A stretch of DNA of 64,000 nucleotides from Caulobacter sp. RHG1 (GCF_013181195.1 NZ_SMZP01000001.1:558001-622000), one strand, 5' to 3'. Counted from the first letter of the stretch, positions 47,775 to 58,952 are shown. Notes: generated by a model not told the origin, from the letters alone. Numbers and translations: made by a program.

Positions 47775-49067
47775 ATGAAGCACGTATTGCTCTCATTCTG
47801 GCGCGGTCTGCCCGTTCCGGTGCGCAGGACTGCCCATCAAGTCGTCAGGTCGCCAGGCGCGATGGTCGCCGCCACGCGACAGGCGATGGACGACGCGGCC
47901 CGCGCCCGCGCCGAGCGGATCGGCCTGGCGCGCGCCTTCAGGCGCGCCAGGCGGCAGGGCCTTTCACCAACCCTGCCCGTGACGATCGTGGGCTTCCACG
48001 GCGCCGTCCACGGCCTGGGCGAAGGCGCGCGGATGCTGGCGCGGGGCTTTGCCGACGCCGGCCAGTCCGTGCGCGCCCTTGATCTATCGGCCGACGTCGG
48101 TTTCGCGGTCGACCTGCCCGCCGCCTACCCATCACCAGCAGCCGACGAGCGCGGGGTGGTGATCTCGCACATCAATCCGCCTGAACTGCTGCGCTGGGCG
48201 CGCGACACCGAAGGCCGCCTGCTGGAAGGCCGCCGGCACATCGGCTACTGGGCCTGGGAGCTGGAAGACGCGCCTCCGGAGTGGGCCGACGCCTTTGATC
48301 TGGTCGACGAGGTCTGGACGCCGTCCGCCTTCGCCGCGGACGCCATCCGTAAGCTGGCGCCCGCGCGGGTGAAGGTCTCGCCCGCCCCCTACCCGCTCTA
48401 TCTCAATCCGCGCCCAGCGCCCGACCGGGCCCGCTTCGATCTACCGACAGACCGGATCGTGGTGCTGATGGCGTTCGATCTTCGCTCGACGGCTCAGCGC
48501 AAGAACCCCCACGCGGCCCTGCGCGCCTTCCAGCGGGCCGTGGCGATCAGCGGCGCGCCGGCCCTGCTGGTCTGCAAGGTCGTCGGCGCCGATCTCTATC
48601 CCGACACCCTGGCGCAGTTGGCGGCCAGCGTTGCGGACGATCCGACCATCCGCCTGATGACCGACAGCCTCTCGGCGGACGACATGGCCCTGCTGACCGC
48701 CAGCGTCGACATCGTGCTGTCGCTACACCGCTCAGAGGGCTACGGCCTGCTGCTGGCCGAAGCGATCTGGCTGGGCAAGCCGACCCTGGCCACGGGCTGG
48801 TCCTCGACCGTCGAATTCATGGATCCAGCCTCCAGCCAGCGCGTGGACTTCACCCTGATCCCGGTCGAAGGCGACGGAGCGATCTATCGCGAGGGCCGCT
48901 GGGCCGACGCCGATGTCGATGACGCCGCCGGCAAGTTGGCGCGCATGCTGTCGGACGACGCCTGGCGCGCCGAACTCGCCGTTGCGACGGCGCGCAACGG
49001 TCACGTGTCGTTCGATCGAGAAGCGTGGCTGGCGCTGATGCGCCGGTTGCTGCCGATCACCCCTTAG
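47775..49067 (+). CDS. Glycosyltransferase family 4
   Basis: The 430-aa protein has a GT-B fold with TIVGFHGAVHGLGEGARMLA in the N-domain and the SLHRSEGYGLLLAEAIWLGK donor-binding motif in the C-domain. IGYWAWELEDAPPEWADAF is characteristic of a subgroup. ATG at 47775 (MKHVLLSFW) is preferred; ATG at 47715 adds 20 residues. It is divergent from the methyltransferase and ends 11 nt inside the convergent rsaF, so it sits at the edge of the S-layer/O-antigen block. Confidence 0.82.
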   Translation: MKHVLLSFWRGLPVPVRRTAHQVVRSPGAMVAATRQAMDDAARARAERIGLARAFRRARRQGLSPTLPVTIVGFHGAVHGLGEGARMLARGFADAGQSVRALDLSADVGFAVDLPAAYPSPAADERGVVISHINPPELLRWARDTEGRLLEGRRHIGYWAWELEDAPPEWADAFDLVDEVWTPSAFAADAIRKLAPARVKVSPAPYPLYLNPRPAPDRARFDLPTDRIVVLMAFDLRSTAQRKNPHAALRAFQRAVAISGAPALLVCKVVGADLYPDTLAQLAASVADDPTIRLMTDSLSADDMALLTASVDIVLSLHRSEGYGLLLAEAIWLGKPTLATGWSSTVEFMDPASSQRVDFTLIPVEGDGAIYREGRWADADVDDAAGKLARMLSDDAWRAELAVATARNGHVSFDREAWLALMRRLLPITP

Positions 49068-50637
49068 GGGCGGTCATCACCGGAGAGTCGTCCAGGGCCG
49101 GCAAGTCGTTGATCGACTTCGGCGGCTCCACCTTGTCGGCCGAGATCGGCTTGGCCGGCAGCTCGCTTGACGGCGGACGGATCGGGGTCGTGTCGCCGGG
49201 TTCGGGCTTCTTGGGCTCCATCGGCAGGGCGATCTTGTCCAGGGTCTGGACGATCAGATCCGTCGGCAGCACGCCCTTGTAGCGGACCTTCTTGAAGTGC
49301 CGCTCAGGATCGTAGGACGCCACGCCCGGCGCCAGGTTACCGACCTCCAGCGTACCGACCTGGGCCAGCAGCTGCAGGCGCCCGACATACTCGTTGGCGC
49401 GGGCCCGGACAAAACCGATCTGGGCGTTCTGCAGTTCGGCCTGGGCGTTCAGCACCTCGATGGTGCTGCGCAGGGCGAAGCGCTCTTCCTCGCGGACGCC
49501 ATAGAAGGCGATGGTGCTGGCCTTCATCTCCTCCTCGATGGTCACCAGCGACCGGCGCGCGGCGACCAGCTGGTCCCAGTACTGCGAGACGCTCAGCACC
49601 ATGTTGCGGCGCGCGTCCTCGATCAGCAGCTTGTCGCGATTGTTCTCTTCGATTGACTGGCGAACCGCCGAGTTCAGCTGACCGCTGGTGAACAACGGCT
49701 GGCTCAGCGTGACGCCCGCATTGACCGTGTCCTCGCGAAGCGCGCTGCTCCCCAGATAAGGAACTTGAGGTCCGTTGCGGTAGTCGGCCCGCGCACTGAC
49801 CGTGAACAACCGCTGGGCGCGCGCCTCGGCGACGCCTTCGCGCGAAGCCTTTTCGGTGTAGCCGGCGGCCAGCAGGGTCGGATTGGTCTGTTCAGCCTGG
49901 TTGAACGCCTCGTCCAGGTTGACGGGCAGATCGTCGATATCGGGCTCGGGCTCCAGCGCCTCGGGCAACCGGCCGATGATCGAGCCATAGAAAGCGATGC
50001 TGACGTTCAGCTGGGCCTGGGCGTTGGCGACCTGAGTGCTGGCCGAGGCCAGGCGCGCCTTGGCCTGCTGAACATCGGTCAGGGTCACCTGGCGGACGCT
50101 GTACTTGTCCTCAGTGTCCTGCAGTTGCTTGCGCAGCCAGGCCTCACCGCCCTGAGCGATCCGCAGGACTTCCCGGTCGCGGCGGACCGACACGTAACCA
50201 TTGGTCACGCGGATCAGGAGATCCATCTCGATGCGGCGCAAGTTCTCACGGGCGGCCTTGATCTGAGCCTCCACGCCCTGCAGGCGCGCGGCGTACCGGC
50301 CGTTGGTGTAGAGCGCCTGGCTCAGCGACAGCTGGCTGGTCTGCTGGGTGGCCTCAATGCCGGAGCTTTGGACGTTGGTCTGCCGCCAACCGTAGTTCTC
50401 CGACACCGCAGCGCTGGCCTGCAGGCCGTAGGCCGCCCGCGCCTGGGTGTAATTCTCATCCAACGCGCGCATGGCGGCGCGCTGAGCCTGGATGTTCGGA
50501 TTGCTCTGGTAGGCGGTGGTGATCGCCTCGGCCAGGGTTTCGGCATGCGCGAGGCCGGCGTGAGCCGACACCGCCATGGCCACGGCCACAGCGATCACGG
50601 ACGTCCGGACGAACAGGGACTTCGACAGCACTCGCAT
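49057..50637 (-). CDS. rsaF: TolC-family outer membrane channel of the S-layer exporter
   Basis: The 526-aa protein has a signal peptide (about residues 1-32, ending GLAHA) and two TolC repeats, with LYTNGRYAARLQGVEAQIKA and QPLFTSGQLNSAVRQS characteristic. It forms the outer membrane tunnel that, with RsaE and RsaD, exports RsaA in one step. The C-terminal tail is proline-rich. It is last in the block after lpsE (55-nt gap). Its 3' end overlaps the convergent glycosyltransferase by 11 nt. Confidence 0.92.
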   Translation of the reverse strand: MRVLSKSLFVRTSVIAVAVAMAVSAHAGLAHAETLAEAITTAYQSNPNIQAQRAAMRALDENYTQARAAYGLQASAAVSENYGWRQTNVQSSGIEATQQTSQLSLSQALYTNGRYAARLQGVEAQIKAARENLRRIEMDLLIRVTNGYVSVRRDREVLRIAQGGEAWLRKQLQDTEDKYSVRQVTLTDVQQAKARLASASTQVANAQAQLNVSIAFYGSIIGRLPEALEPEPDIDDLPVNLDEAFNQAEQTNPTLLAAGYTEKASREGVAEARAQRLFTVSARADYRNGPQVPYLGSSALREDTVNAGVTLSQPLFTSGQLNSAVRQSIEENNRDKLLIEDARRNMVLSVSQYWDQLVAARRSLVTIEEEMKASTIAFYGVREEERFALRSTIEVLNAQAELQNAQIGFVRARANEYVGRLQLLAQVGTLEVGNLAPGVASYDPERHFKKVRYKGVLPTDLIVQTLDKIALPMEPKKPEPGDTTPIRPPSSELPAKPISADKVEPPKSINDLPALDDSPVMTAPKG

Positions 50638-50692
50638 TTCCTAGACCTGGGCAGACCAGCTATCAGCCGGCGTTCAACGCAATATTTATGGC

Positions 50693-51730
50693 TTAATCAA
50701 GAAGACGGCGAACCGTCTGCTCCCACGTGACATTCTTGTCGCGCCAGAGTTTACGCGCCGCGCCACCCAGGGATATCGCTCGCCCCCTGTCCGAGGTCAA
50801 ACGATCCAGCGCATCGGCCAGGGCCTGCGGGGTTGGCTCGGCGACGGCGCCCGTGTCCTGGCTGACGATCTCCAGAAGGCCGCCGCTGTCGGTGACGGTC
50901 AGCACGGCCTTGCCACAGGCGAAGGCCTCCATGGTCACGTAGCCTACGCTGTCTTCGTCGAAGGGCAGATAGGCGCACACCAGGGCGTCGTTGGCCCAGC
51001 GGGCGATATCCTCGCGCGGATGGAAGCCGAAGCGCAGATCGACGCGATCCTTGAGATCCAGATCCTCGACCAGCTTGATCAGACGATCGGCGTAGGCCTG
51101 GTTCTCGGGCGGGCCGGCGATGATCAGGCGCAGGCTGCCGGGCAGCAGCGCCAGGGCCTCGATCAGCAGGTGCTGGCGCTTGCCCGCCGCCACTCGGCCG
51201 CCGGCGAAGACGTAGTCGCCATAGTCGCCGCCGACGAACAGCTCTTCGTCGTTCAGCGGCGGATACAACACTTCGCTGGGCACGCCGTTGAACCGCGCCA
51301 GGCGGTTCTGAGTCACCGGCGAGTTGCAGAAGATCTTGCGGCACTGGGCGAAGCAGTCGTTGTCGGCCGCCTTGATCGCCGCCTTCACCGCCCGGCCCGT
51401 GTCGTCGAAGTCCAAGTGGCTCTGGCCAGCTTCCGACAGGTCATAGGCCTGGCGAAACTGGTGCAGCAGCCACAATACCTTCTCGTGGTGCGGGACTAGG
51501 TAGGCGGGGAACTTCAGGCCGATGACGCGGTCGACATTGTACAGCCGCATGCCCTTGGAGATCAGCATCTCCTCAATCAGGCGCTCGGCCGGTTCCCAGG
51601 TGAAGGGGATGCGGACCAGCTCGGACTGCACGCCAGGCGTGGCGTTCAGGCGGCGAACCAGGTGATCGGCCAGTTCCTCGGCCCCGCCCCGCTGGAATGG
51701 GGCGGCGTTGTTGACGACCAGGACTTTCAT
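50693..51730 (-). CDS. lpsE: O-antigen glycosyltransferase LpsE (GT4)
   Basis: The 345-aa GT-B protein begins VLVVNNAAPFQRGGAEELAD and has YVFAGGRVAAGKRQHLLIEA and PFDEDSVGYVTMEAFACGKA (E-x7-E type). Order and family match C. crescentus lpsE, needed for smooth LPS and S-layer attachment. It is paralogous to the gene at 51727 (same length, aligned blocks). The ATG overlaps that gene's stop (ATGA), so they are coupled. Its acceptor is not known. Confidence 0.85.
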   Translation of the reverse strand: MKVLVVNNAAPFQRGGAEELADHLVRRLNATPGVQSELVRIPFTWEPAERLIEEMLISKGMRLYNVDRVIGLKFPAYLVPHHEKVLWLLHQFRQAYDLSEAGQSHLDFDDTGRAVKAAIKAADNDCFAQCRKIFCNSPVTQNRLARFNGVPSEVLYPPLNDEELFVGGDYGDYVFAGGRVAAGKRQHLLIEALALLPGSLRLIIAGPPENQAYADRLIKLVEDLDLKDRVDLRFGFHPREDIARWANDALVCAYLPFDEDSVGYVTMEAFACGKAVLTVTDSGGLLEIVSQDTGAVAEPTPQALADALDRLTSDRGRAISLGGAARKLWRDKNVTWEQTVRRLLD

Positions 51731-52764
51731 GCGGTCAGCCGATCCACCACGGTGCTCCAGTCGATCTTCATCTCGGCCAGGCGGTTCAGCGAGGCCTCGC
51801 CCATCTTGGCGACGCGCTGCTTGTCGGCGTGGAGGCGGTCAAACTGCTGAGCCAGCGCCTTGGCGTCCGGTTCGGAGATCAGGCCGTTGCGGCCGTGCTC
51901 GACCAGCTCCAGCACCCCGCCGCTGTCGGTGGTGGTAATGATCGGCTTGCGAGCGTGGGCGCCCTCCAGCGAGGGGTAGCCGTAGCTGTCCTCGTCCTTG
52001 GGCAGGTAGGCGATGGCCAGCGCTTCCTTCAGCATCTGAGCCTTCTCGTCCTCGCTGATCCAGCGATCTTCGAGGATCACGCGGTCCTGCACGCCCAGGT
52101 CCTTGGTCATCTGCACCAACTGACGGCCGTACTCGGGGCTGGACGCCGTGCCGGCCAGACGCAGCTTCACGCCGGTCTTCACATGCTGCATGGCCTGGAT
52201 CATCAGCGCCTGGCGCTTGTGAGGCTCCAGACGCGAAATGGCGACGATCTCATCGCCATAGCCGGTGTGGGTGAAGCGCTCGGGTTGGTAGATCGGCGGG
52301 TACAGCGGCGTGGAATCCAGGCCGTTGAACGCCTTCAGGCGATCGGCCACCACCTGCGAATTGGTGAACACGGCCCGGCTCTCGGCGATGGCCCGCGTGT
52401 CCAGCGCCCGCAGATTGTCGCGGATGGCGCGGGTGTGGGTATCGTCGGGCATACCGCGATAGGGCGTGTCCCACAGGTCGTAGAAGGTGCGGATGTGGTG
52501 GATGAACCACAGCACCTTGTTCGGGTGGTCCACCACATAGGCCGGCGGCCGGAAGCAGATCACCCGGTCGCACCACTGGGTCAGGTCGATTAGCCGCCAG
52601 GCGGCGATCTGGTGCAGGATCTCGTTGGGATCGTCGGTGAACGGCAGGTAGAACCGCTCGACCTCGTGGCCAGCCTCGATCAGCTTCTCCTCGAGCCACT
52701 CGACGATGAAGCGCGCGCCGCCGTTGATGAACGGCACGATCGAGGAAAGCAGGACGATCCGCAT
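51727..52764 (-). CDS. lpsD: O-antigen glycosyltransferase LpsD (GT4)
   Basis: The 345-aa protein has a GT4 C-domain (EIVAISRLEPHKRQALMIQA, split; and PKDEDSYGYPSLEGAHARKP). Its N-domain begins IVLLSSIVPFINGGARFIVE. By order it is lpsD. It is paralogous to lpsE, so both likely extend the perosamine polymer or add its primer. It follows the lpsC stop by 3 nt and overlaps lpsE, so the four lps genes form one unit. Confidence 0.85.
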   Translation of the reverse strand: MRIVLLSSIVPFINGGARFIVEWLEEKLIEAGHEVERFYLPFTDDPNEILHQIAAWRLIDLTQWCDRVICFRPPAYVVDHPNKVLWFIHHIRTFYDLWDTPYRGMPDDTHTRAIRDNLRALDTRAIAESRAVFTNSQVVADRLKAFNGLDSTPLYPPIYQPERFTHTGYGDEIVAISRLEPHKRQALMIQAMQHVKTGVKLRLAGTASSPEYGRQLVQMTKDLGVQDRVILEDRWISEDEKAQMLKEALAIAYLPKDEDSYGYPSLEGAHARKPIITTTDSGGVLELVEHGRNGLISEPDAKALAQQFDRLHADKQRVAKMGEASLNRLAEMKIDWSTVVDRLTA

Positions 52765-52767
52765 GGG

Positions 52768-53895
52768 CTAGACCAGAACCTGGTCGAGCGCGGCCACGAC
52801 CCGGTCGATGTCAGCCTCCGAGAGTCCGGCGTGGGTCGGCAGGTTCAGGCCGTCGGCGCCGCAGGCCTCGGCCTGCTTCAGGTCGCCGGTCGCCAGATGC
52901 GCATAAGGCGGCATGATGTGCATGGGGTGGAACACCGGACGGCTCTCGATACCCAAGACGTCCAGGTCCTTGATCACCTGGTCGCGCGACGTCGACAGAC
53001 CTTCGCCCAAGCGCACGGTGTACATCCAGAAAACGTGGCGGCCGGTGTCGGCGACGTGCGGCTTGATCACGCGGTCGCCTAGACGCGGCAGTTTGTCGTT
53101 GTACCAGGCCACGACCTGCTCACGCGCGTCTAGATGCTCGTCCACCCGCTCCAATTGGGCCAGACCGATCGCGGCCTGGATATTGGTCATGCGGTAGTTG
53201 TAGCCAACGATCGGGAACCAGTAGCGACGGTTGGGATCCATGCCCTGCCCTCGCAGCAATCGCATCTTCGCGGCCAGCTCGTCATCATCGGTGGTGATCA
53301 TCCCGCCTTCGCCGGTGGTGATGATCTTGTTGCCGAAGAAGCTGAAGGTGGCGCACGTGCCCAGCGCGCCGGCCTTCTTGCCCTTGTACGTCGCGCCGAC
53401 AGCCTCGGCCGCATCCTCAACAATCTTCAGACCATGCTTCCGGGCGATCTCGATGATCGGGTCCATGTCGCAGATCTGGCCATACAGGTGCACCGGCATG
53501 ATCGCCTTGGTGCGCGGCGTGATCAGCGTCTCCAGCTTGGCCGGATCGAGATTGAAGGTGTGAGGATCGTTGTCGATCAAAACCGGCGTCGCGCCGCAGT
53601 ACGTCACCGCATTGGCCGAAGCGATGTACGTCAGGCTGGGCACGATCACCTCATCGCCCGGACCGATGTCCAGCGCCACCAGCGCCAGATGCAGAGCCGT
53701 CGTGCCGTTGTTGCAGGCGATGGCGTTGCGCACGCCGCAATACGCGGCGAAGCCTTTCTCGAACTCGGAGATGAAGCGGCCGACCGACGAGATCCAGGTC
53801 GTATCCATGCACTCCAGGACGTATTCGCGTTCCTTGCCGTCCAGACGCGGAGCGGCGACGGAAATCCTGGGCAGAGTGTTCGCCGGGCTGGTCAT
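52768..53895 (-). CDS. lpsC: GDP-perosamine synthase (PLP aminotransferase)
   Basis: The 375-aa DegT/DnrJ/EryC1-type aminotransferase converts GDP-4-keto-6-deoxymannose to GDP-perosamine using glutamate. ISSVGRFISEFEKGFAAYCG, CNNGTTALHLALVALDIGPG, MPVHLYGQICDMDPI, and FSFFGNKIITTGEGGM (with the PLP Lys in GNK) are all present. It lies between the acetyltransferase and glycosyltransferase genes. The product feeds N-acetylperosamine O-antigen, the S-layer anchor. Homologues: Vibrio RfbE/Per. Confidence 0.92.
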   Translation of the reverse strand: MTSPANTLPRISVAAPRLDGKEREYVLECMDTTWISSVGRFISEFEKGFAAYCGVRNAIACNNGTTALHLALVALDIGPGDEVIVPSLTYIASANAVTYCGATPVLIDNDPHTFNLDPAKLETLITPRTKAIMPVHLYGQICDMDPIIEIARKHGLKIVEDAAEAVGATYKGKKAGALGTCATFSFFGNKIITTGEGGMITTDDDELAAKMRLLRGQGMDPNRRYWFPIVGYNYRMTNIQAAIGLAQLERVDEHLDAREQVVAWYNDKLPRLGDRVIKPHVADTGRHVFWMYTVRLGEGLSTSRDQVIKDLDVLGIESRPVFHPMHIMPPYAHLATGDLKQAEACGADGLNLPTHAGLSEADIDRVVAALDQVLV

Positions 53896-54538
53896 GGCCG
53901 GTCTCCTTTGATTTTGGCCGGAACGCCGATCGCAAGAACGGCGTCCGGAAGATCTCGTATAACGACGCCACCAGCGCCGACGATGGTGTCGGCGCCGATG
54001 CGCACGCCAGGAATGACCCGCGCGCCGACGCCGAGGAAAGCGCGCGCGCCAACGCTGACGTTGCCCGCCAGGGCCGAGGCCGGACCCAGGTGGCAGGCTG
54101 CGCCCAGCACGCAGTCATGATCGACGACTGCGCCGGTGTTGACGATCGCCAGATCGCCAATCCGGCTGTCAGCATTGATCGCCACACCCGCCATCACCGC
54201 AATGCCTTCGCCAAACTGAACGCTGGGTGAGATCACCGCCGAGGGGTGGATGGCGTTGACCAGCACAAATCCCTGCTCGCGAGCCTTCCGGCCCAGCTTC
54301 TCGCGCAGGCTATTGTCACCGATCGCCACGAACAGCTTTGAAAGCCCCTGCCCGTGCAGATCCGCCAGGGCCAGGTCGTCGCCGACCACCGGGACGCCCA
54401 GCACCGTGCGTGGCGTGGGATCGGCGTCGACGATCGCTGCGACCGTCTCGCCCGCAGCCCGCAGGCTCTCGATGACCACCTTGGCGTGGCCGCCGCCGCC
54501 GATGATGACGACGCCCCCGATGGCGAGGGTTGGGCTCA

Positions 54539-54539
<1 letters not shown>
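53892..54539 (-). CDS. lpsB: Perosamine N-acetyltransferase (PglD-like)
   Basis: The 215-aa protein has a PglD-type N-terminal Rossmann-like domain (VVIIGGGGHAKVVIESLRAA) and a left-handed beta-helix of hexapeptide repeats (NADSRIGDLAIVNTGAVVDH, LGPASALAGNVSVGARAFLG). It should acetylate GDP-perosamine at the 4-amino group, matching C. crescentus LpsB/PerB. The start overlaps gmd's stop by 1 nt (TGATG). The stop overlaps lpsC's ATG. Confidence 0.9.
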
Positions 54540-55534
<995 letters not shown>

Positions 55535-55623
55535 TTAAAAAGAAGGGTCCTGACTACACTATTGCGGGCGATTGGGAAGCAGCATCCGCCGCTTCGCCAA
55601 AACCCAGCGGAATCAAACTCTTC

Positions 55624-56934
55624 CTACTCCTCGCGCATCGTGGTGCGCAGCGTGTCGCGCAGCGGCGAGAATAGATACTGCAGCACGGTGCGCTCGCCCG
55701 TCGGCACGATGACCTGGGCCGGCATGCCGGCGCTGACCTTCGAGCGGACTTCCGGCGGCAACTGCTTGGGATCGACGCGGACAATCCCCAGGAAGTAGGC
55801 CGTCTTGTTCTCCGGGTCAGGGATGCGGTCGCGCGACAAAGACTCGATCTTGCCGTTCAGGATCGGGATCTTGCGCGAGTGGAAGGCCGGCAGGCGCACC
55901 TCGGTCACCAGGCCCGGATGAACATTGTCCACATCGGTCGGCGCGAAGTGAGCCTGGATCACGAAGGCCTCGTCGTCAGGAGCGATGTCGACCAGCGGCT
56001 CGGCGGCGCGAACCACGGCGCCTTCGGTGAAGAAGCGCAGGTTCTGGGCGGTGCCGCTGACCGGCGAGACGACCTTCACGCGACGCTGGGCGTCGGAGGC
56101 GACGATCTCCTTTTCGGTGACCTCGGCCAGGCGCACGCGGGTCTCGGTGATGCTCTGGCTGACTTCTTCGAAGAACTGCTGCTTGATCTGGCGGATCTTC
56201 AGCTGGGTCTCGGCCATGCCTTGCACGGCCTTGGCGCGGTCGGCGGTCAGACGGCCGATCGAGCCCGACAGCGAAGCCTGCTCACGTTCCAGCGCCAGCA
56301 GACGCGGCCGCGGCACCAGGCCCTTGTCGTAGATCTTGCGCAGGTCGGTCAGCTCATCCTGGATGAAGCCCAGTTGATCCTTCAGACCCTGGGTCTGACG
56401 ATCGATGCCTTCGATCTCGCTTTTGAACTGCTCGCGCTGAGCGTTCATGAGGTCGGTCTGGCCTTGGATGGTCTGACGGCGCTCGATGAATTGAGCCTGT
56501 TCATCCGCGATCGCGCGCGCGACCATCGGATCGGCGCGCTGAGCGCTTAGATCCGCGGGAAAGCTGATCGCGGGACGCTGGTCGCGCTCGGCGAGCAGGC
56601 GCGCTTCCATGGCCTTCAAGGCCACGTACTGGTTGCGAGTGATGCCGGCGGCGGCGTCGGCCTGGGTCGGGTCCAGCTCGAACAGCACCTGACCGGCCTT
56701 CACCTTCTGGCCTTCCCGCACCAGGATCCGGCGCAGCATGCCGCCTTCCAGGTGTTGGACGGTCTTGCGGTTGCCCTCGGCCGAGACCACGCCGTTGGCG
56801 ATCACCGCGCTGTCCAGCGGCGCGAACGCCGCCCAGCCCAGCAGGCCCACGAACGTGAAGGCGATGATGCCGTAGCCGATCTTGGCCACGCCTTTGTAGT
56901 TGTCCGTCGGACGTTGGATCTTCGGGGGCTTCAT
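55624..56934 (-). CDS. rsaE: Membrane fusion protein of the S-layer exporter
   Basis: The 436-aa HlyD-family protein has one N-terminal membrane helix (YGIIAFTFVGLLGWAAFAPL), a lipoyl-like half motif (VQHLEGGMLRRILVREGQKV), a long coiled-coil (about 140-270) and VKVVSPVSGTAQNLRFFTEG. It bridges RsaD and RsaF in the periplasm. It lies 72 nt after rsaD and is probably co-transcribed. Confidence 0.95.
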   Translation of the reverse strand: MKPPKIQRPTDNYKGVAKIGYGIIAFTFVGLLGWAAFAPLDSAVIANGVVSAEGNRKTVQHLEGGMLRRILVREGQKVKAGQVLFELDPTQADAAAGITRNQYVALKAMEARLLAERDQRPAISFPADLSAQRADPMVARAIADEQAQFIERRQTIQGQTDLMNAQREQFKSEIEGIDRQTQGLKDQLGFIQDELTDLRKIYDKGLVPRPRLLALEREQASLSGSIGRLTADRAKAVQGMAETQLKIRQIKQQFFEEVSQSITETRVRLAEVTEKEIVASDAQRRVKVVSPVSGTAQNLRFFTEGAVVRAAEPLVDIAPDDEAFVIQAHFAPTDVDNVHPGLVTEVRLPAFHSRKIPILNGKIESLSRDRIPDPENKTAYFLGIVRVDPKQLPPEVRSKVSAGMPAQVIVPTGERTVLQYLFSPLRDTLRTTMREE

Positions 56935-57006
56935 GATGTCTTCAGCCTGAGAGGCGCGCCCGAAGGCGGCCAGGAAACGGGAATGGCGGACCGGCGCGCG
57001 ACGGCG

Positions 57007-58743
57007 TCAGTGCGCGCCCTGGATCGGCGTCGGCGCGACCGGCGGGGGGCTCTGCGGCGCGGCCGCGCCGGTCAGCTTGGCCAACATCGCGTCGCGCGGA
57101 CCGAAGTCGGCGATCACACCCTGGTTGATGACCATGATGTAGTCGGCTTGGCTCAGAATATTGACCTTGTGCGTGGCGAAGATCACCGTGCGCTTGGCGG
57201 CCTTCAGCTGGTTCATGGCCTGCATCAGAGCGACCTCGCCCACCTGGTCCAGGCTGGCGTTCGGTTCGTCCAGCACCAGCAGGGCCGGCATGCGGAATAC
57301 CGAGCGGGCCAAGGCCAGACGCTGACGCTGGCCGCCAGACAACGACGCACCGCCCTCGCCGATCGGCGTGTCATAACCCTCGGGCAGGCCCTGGATCATC
57401 TCGTGCACGCCGGCCAGGGTCGCCGCAGCGATGACTTCCTGAGCGTCGAACTCGGTGAAGCGGGCGATGTTCTGAGCCACAGTGCCTTGGAACAGTTCGA
57501 TGTCCTGCGGCAGGTAGCCGATATGACGGCCCAGCTTTTCGGGATCCCACTGCTTGATGTCGTAGCCATCGAGACGGATCACGCCAGCCGCGCAGGGCCA
57601 CACGCCGACGAGGCCACGCAGCAGCGAGCTCTTGCCCGCGGCGCTGGGGCCGACAAGCGCCACGGACGTGCCGGCCTCGATGCGGAAGCTGGCCTGACGC
57701 ATGGTCGGCTGCTGCGCGCCTGGCGGCAGGATCGAAGCCGCCTCGGCCGACAGCACGCCCTTGGGCTCGGGCAGAGACATGTGGTCTTCGGTGTTCTTTT
57801 CAGCGCGCAGCATTTCCTGCAAGCGGTCCCAAGACCCGCGAGCGCCGATGAAGCCTTTCCACTGACCCACAGCGCCTTCGATCGGCGCCAGGGCGCGGCC
57901 CACCAGGATCGAGCCTGCGATCATCGAGCCGGCCGAGATGTCGCCTTGGATGGCCAGATAGGCGCCGCCGCCCAGGATCAGGGTTTGGACGACCTGGCGG
58001 AACACCTTGATGCCCGACATCACCGCGCCGCCGGCGTCGCTGGCCGAGGCCTGCCAAGCCACCTGCTCGTCGCGGCGACCGCGCCAGCGCGCCTGCAAGC
58101 CGCCCCACATGCCCATGGCCTTCATGACCTCGGCGTTGCGAAGGGTCGCGCCGGCGTCGTTCTGGGCGGCGATCGAGGCCATGGTGGCCATCTGGACCGG
58201 CATCTTGGTGGCGTTGTCGTTCAGTACCGCCAGGCCGAAGATGATGAAGCAGCTGATGATCGCCAGGATGCCGAAGAACGGGTGCAGCATCCATGAGACG
58301 ATGATGAACACTGGCGTCCACGGCGCGTCGCAGAAGGCGATCAGGCCGCCGGTCATGAAGTCGCGGACCTGATCCATATCGCGGAACGCCTGGCTGCCCG
58401 CGCCGCGACGGCTGAGCGTCGAATCCAGCACCGACTTGAAGATTGGATCGCGCACGGCGTTGTCGAACTTCAGGCCGCCCCGCACCAGCACCTGGGTGCG
58501 CAGGGCCTCCAGCAGGCCGTAGATCAAGAACAGGAAGATACAGATCGCCGTCAGCGCCACCAGGGTCGCAACGTTCCGGCTGGACAGCACCCGGTCATAG
58601 ACCTGCAGCATGTACAGCGGGCTGACCAAGGCCAGGATGTTGATGAAGAAGCTGAAGACCATAGCGGCGATCACAGCCGGCTTAGCGACCAGCACGGCTT
58701 GGTCGAGAACGGTCGGCTTCGAGCCGGAGCGGGTGAAGATCAT
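57007..58743 (-). CDS. rsaD: ABC transporter ATPase/permease of the S-layer exporter
   Basis: The 578-aa type I secretion ABC protein has an N-terminal membrane domain (FINILALVSPLYMLQVYDRV), then an ATPase with Walker A (GPSAAGKSS), signature LSGGQRQRLALAR, and Walker B LLVLDEPNASLD. It drives RsaA export from the C-terminal uncleaved signal. It lacks a C39 peptidase. ATG at 58743 is the start. It lies 250 nt after rsaA, past a terminator, so it may be expressed by read-through. Confidence 0.95.
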   Translation of the reverse strand: MIFTRSGSKPTVLDQAVLVAKPAVIAAMVFSFFINILALVSPLYMLQVYDRVLSSRNVATLVALTAICIFLFLIYGLLEALRTQVLVRGGLKFDNAVRDPIFKSVLDSTLSRRGAGSQAFRDMDQVRDFMTGGLIAFCDAPWTPVFIIVSWMLHPFFGILAIISCFIIFGLAVLNDNATKMPVQMATMASIAAQNDAGATLRNAEVMKAMGMWGGLQARWRGRRDEQVAWQASASDAGGAVMSGIKVFRQVVQTLILGGGAYLAIQGDISAGSMIAGSILVGRALAPIEGAVGQWKGFIGARGSWDRLQEMLRAEKNTEDHMSLPEPKGVLSAEAASILPPGAQQPTMRQASFRIEAGTSVALVGPSAAGKSSLLRGLVGVWPCAAGVIRLDGYDIKQWDPEKLGRHIGYLPQDIELFQGTVAQNIARFTEFDAQEVIAAATLAGVHEMIQGLPEGYDTPIGEGGASLSGGQRQRLALARSVFRMPALLVLDEPNASLDQVGEVALMQAMNQLKAAKRTVIFATHKVNILSQADYIMVINQGVIADFGPRDAMLAKLTGAAAPQSPPPVAPTPIQGAH

Positions 58744-58905
58744 TGCGGGCCTTCAGGACAACCGCTCGAACGGGCGGGTCGTGTACAGTAACAACTGAGG
58801 TGGCGTCTCGACCATGAAAATATGGCCGAAATGAGCGCCCCCTTCTCGGCGTAGACCATGGCGGGTACGCCCACGCAAGCCTTAGCGCCTAGCGTGTAGT
58901 CCGGA

Positions 58906-58944
58906 CAAAAAGAAACCCCCGCGCGGCGAACCGCACGGGGGTTT
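58906..58944 (-). terminator. rsaA transcription terminator
   Basis: On the minus strand AAACCCCCGTGCGG/CCGCGCGGGGGTTT forms a 14-bp stem (one wobble) with a TTCG tetraloop, followed by CTTTTT. It lies about 50 nt after the rsaA stop and before rsaD. Partial read-through could set lower rsaD/rsaE levels relative to the S-layer. Confidence 0.93.
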
Positions 58945-58952
58945 CTAAGGCT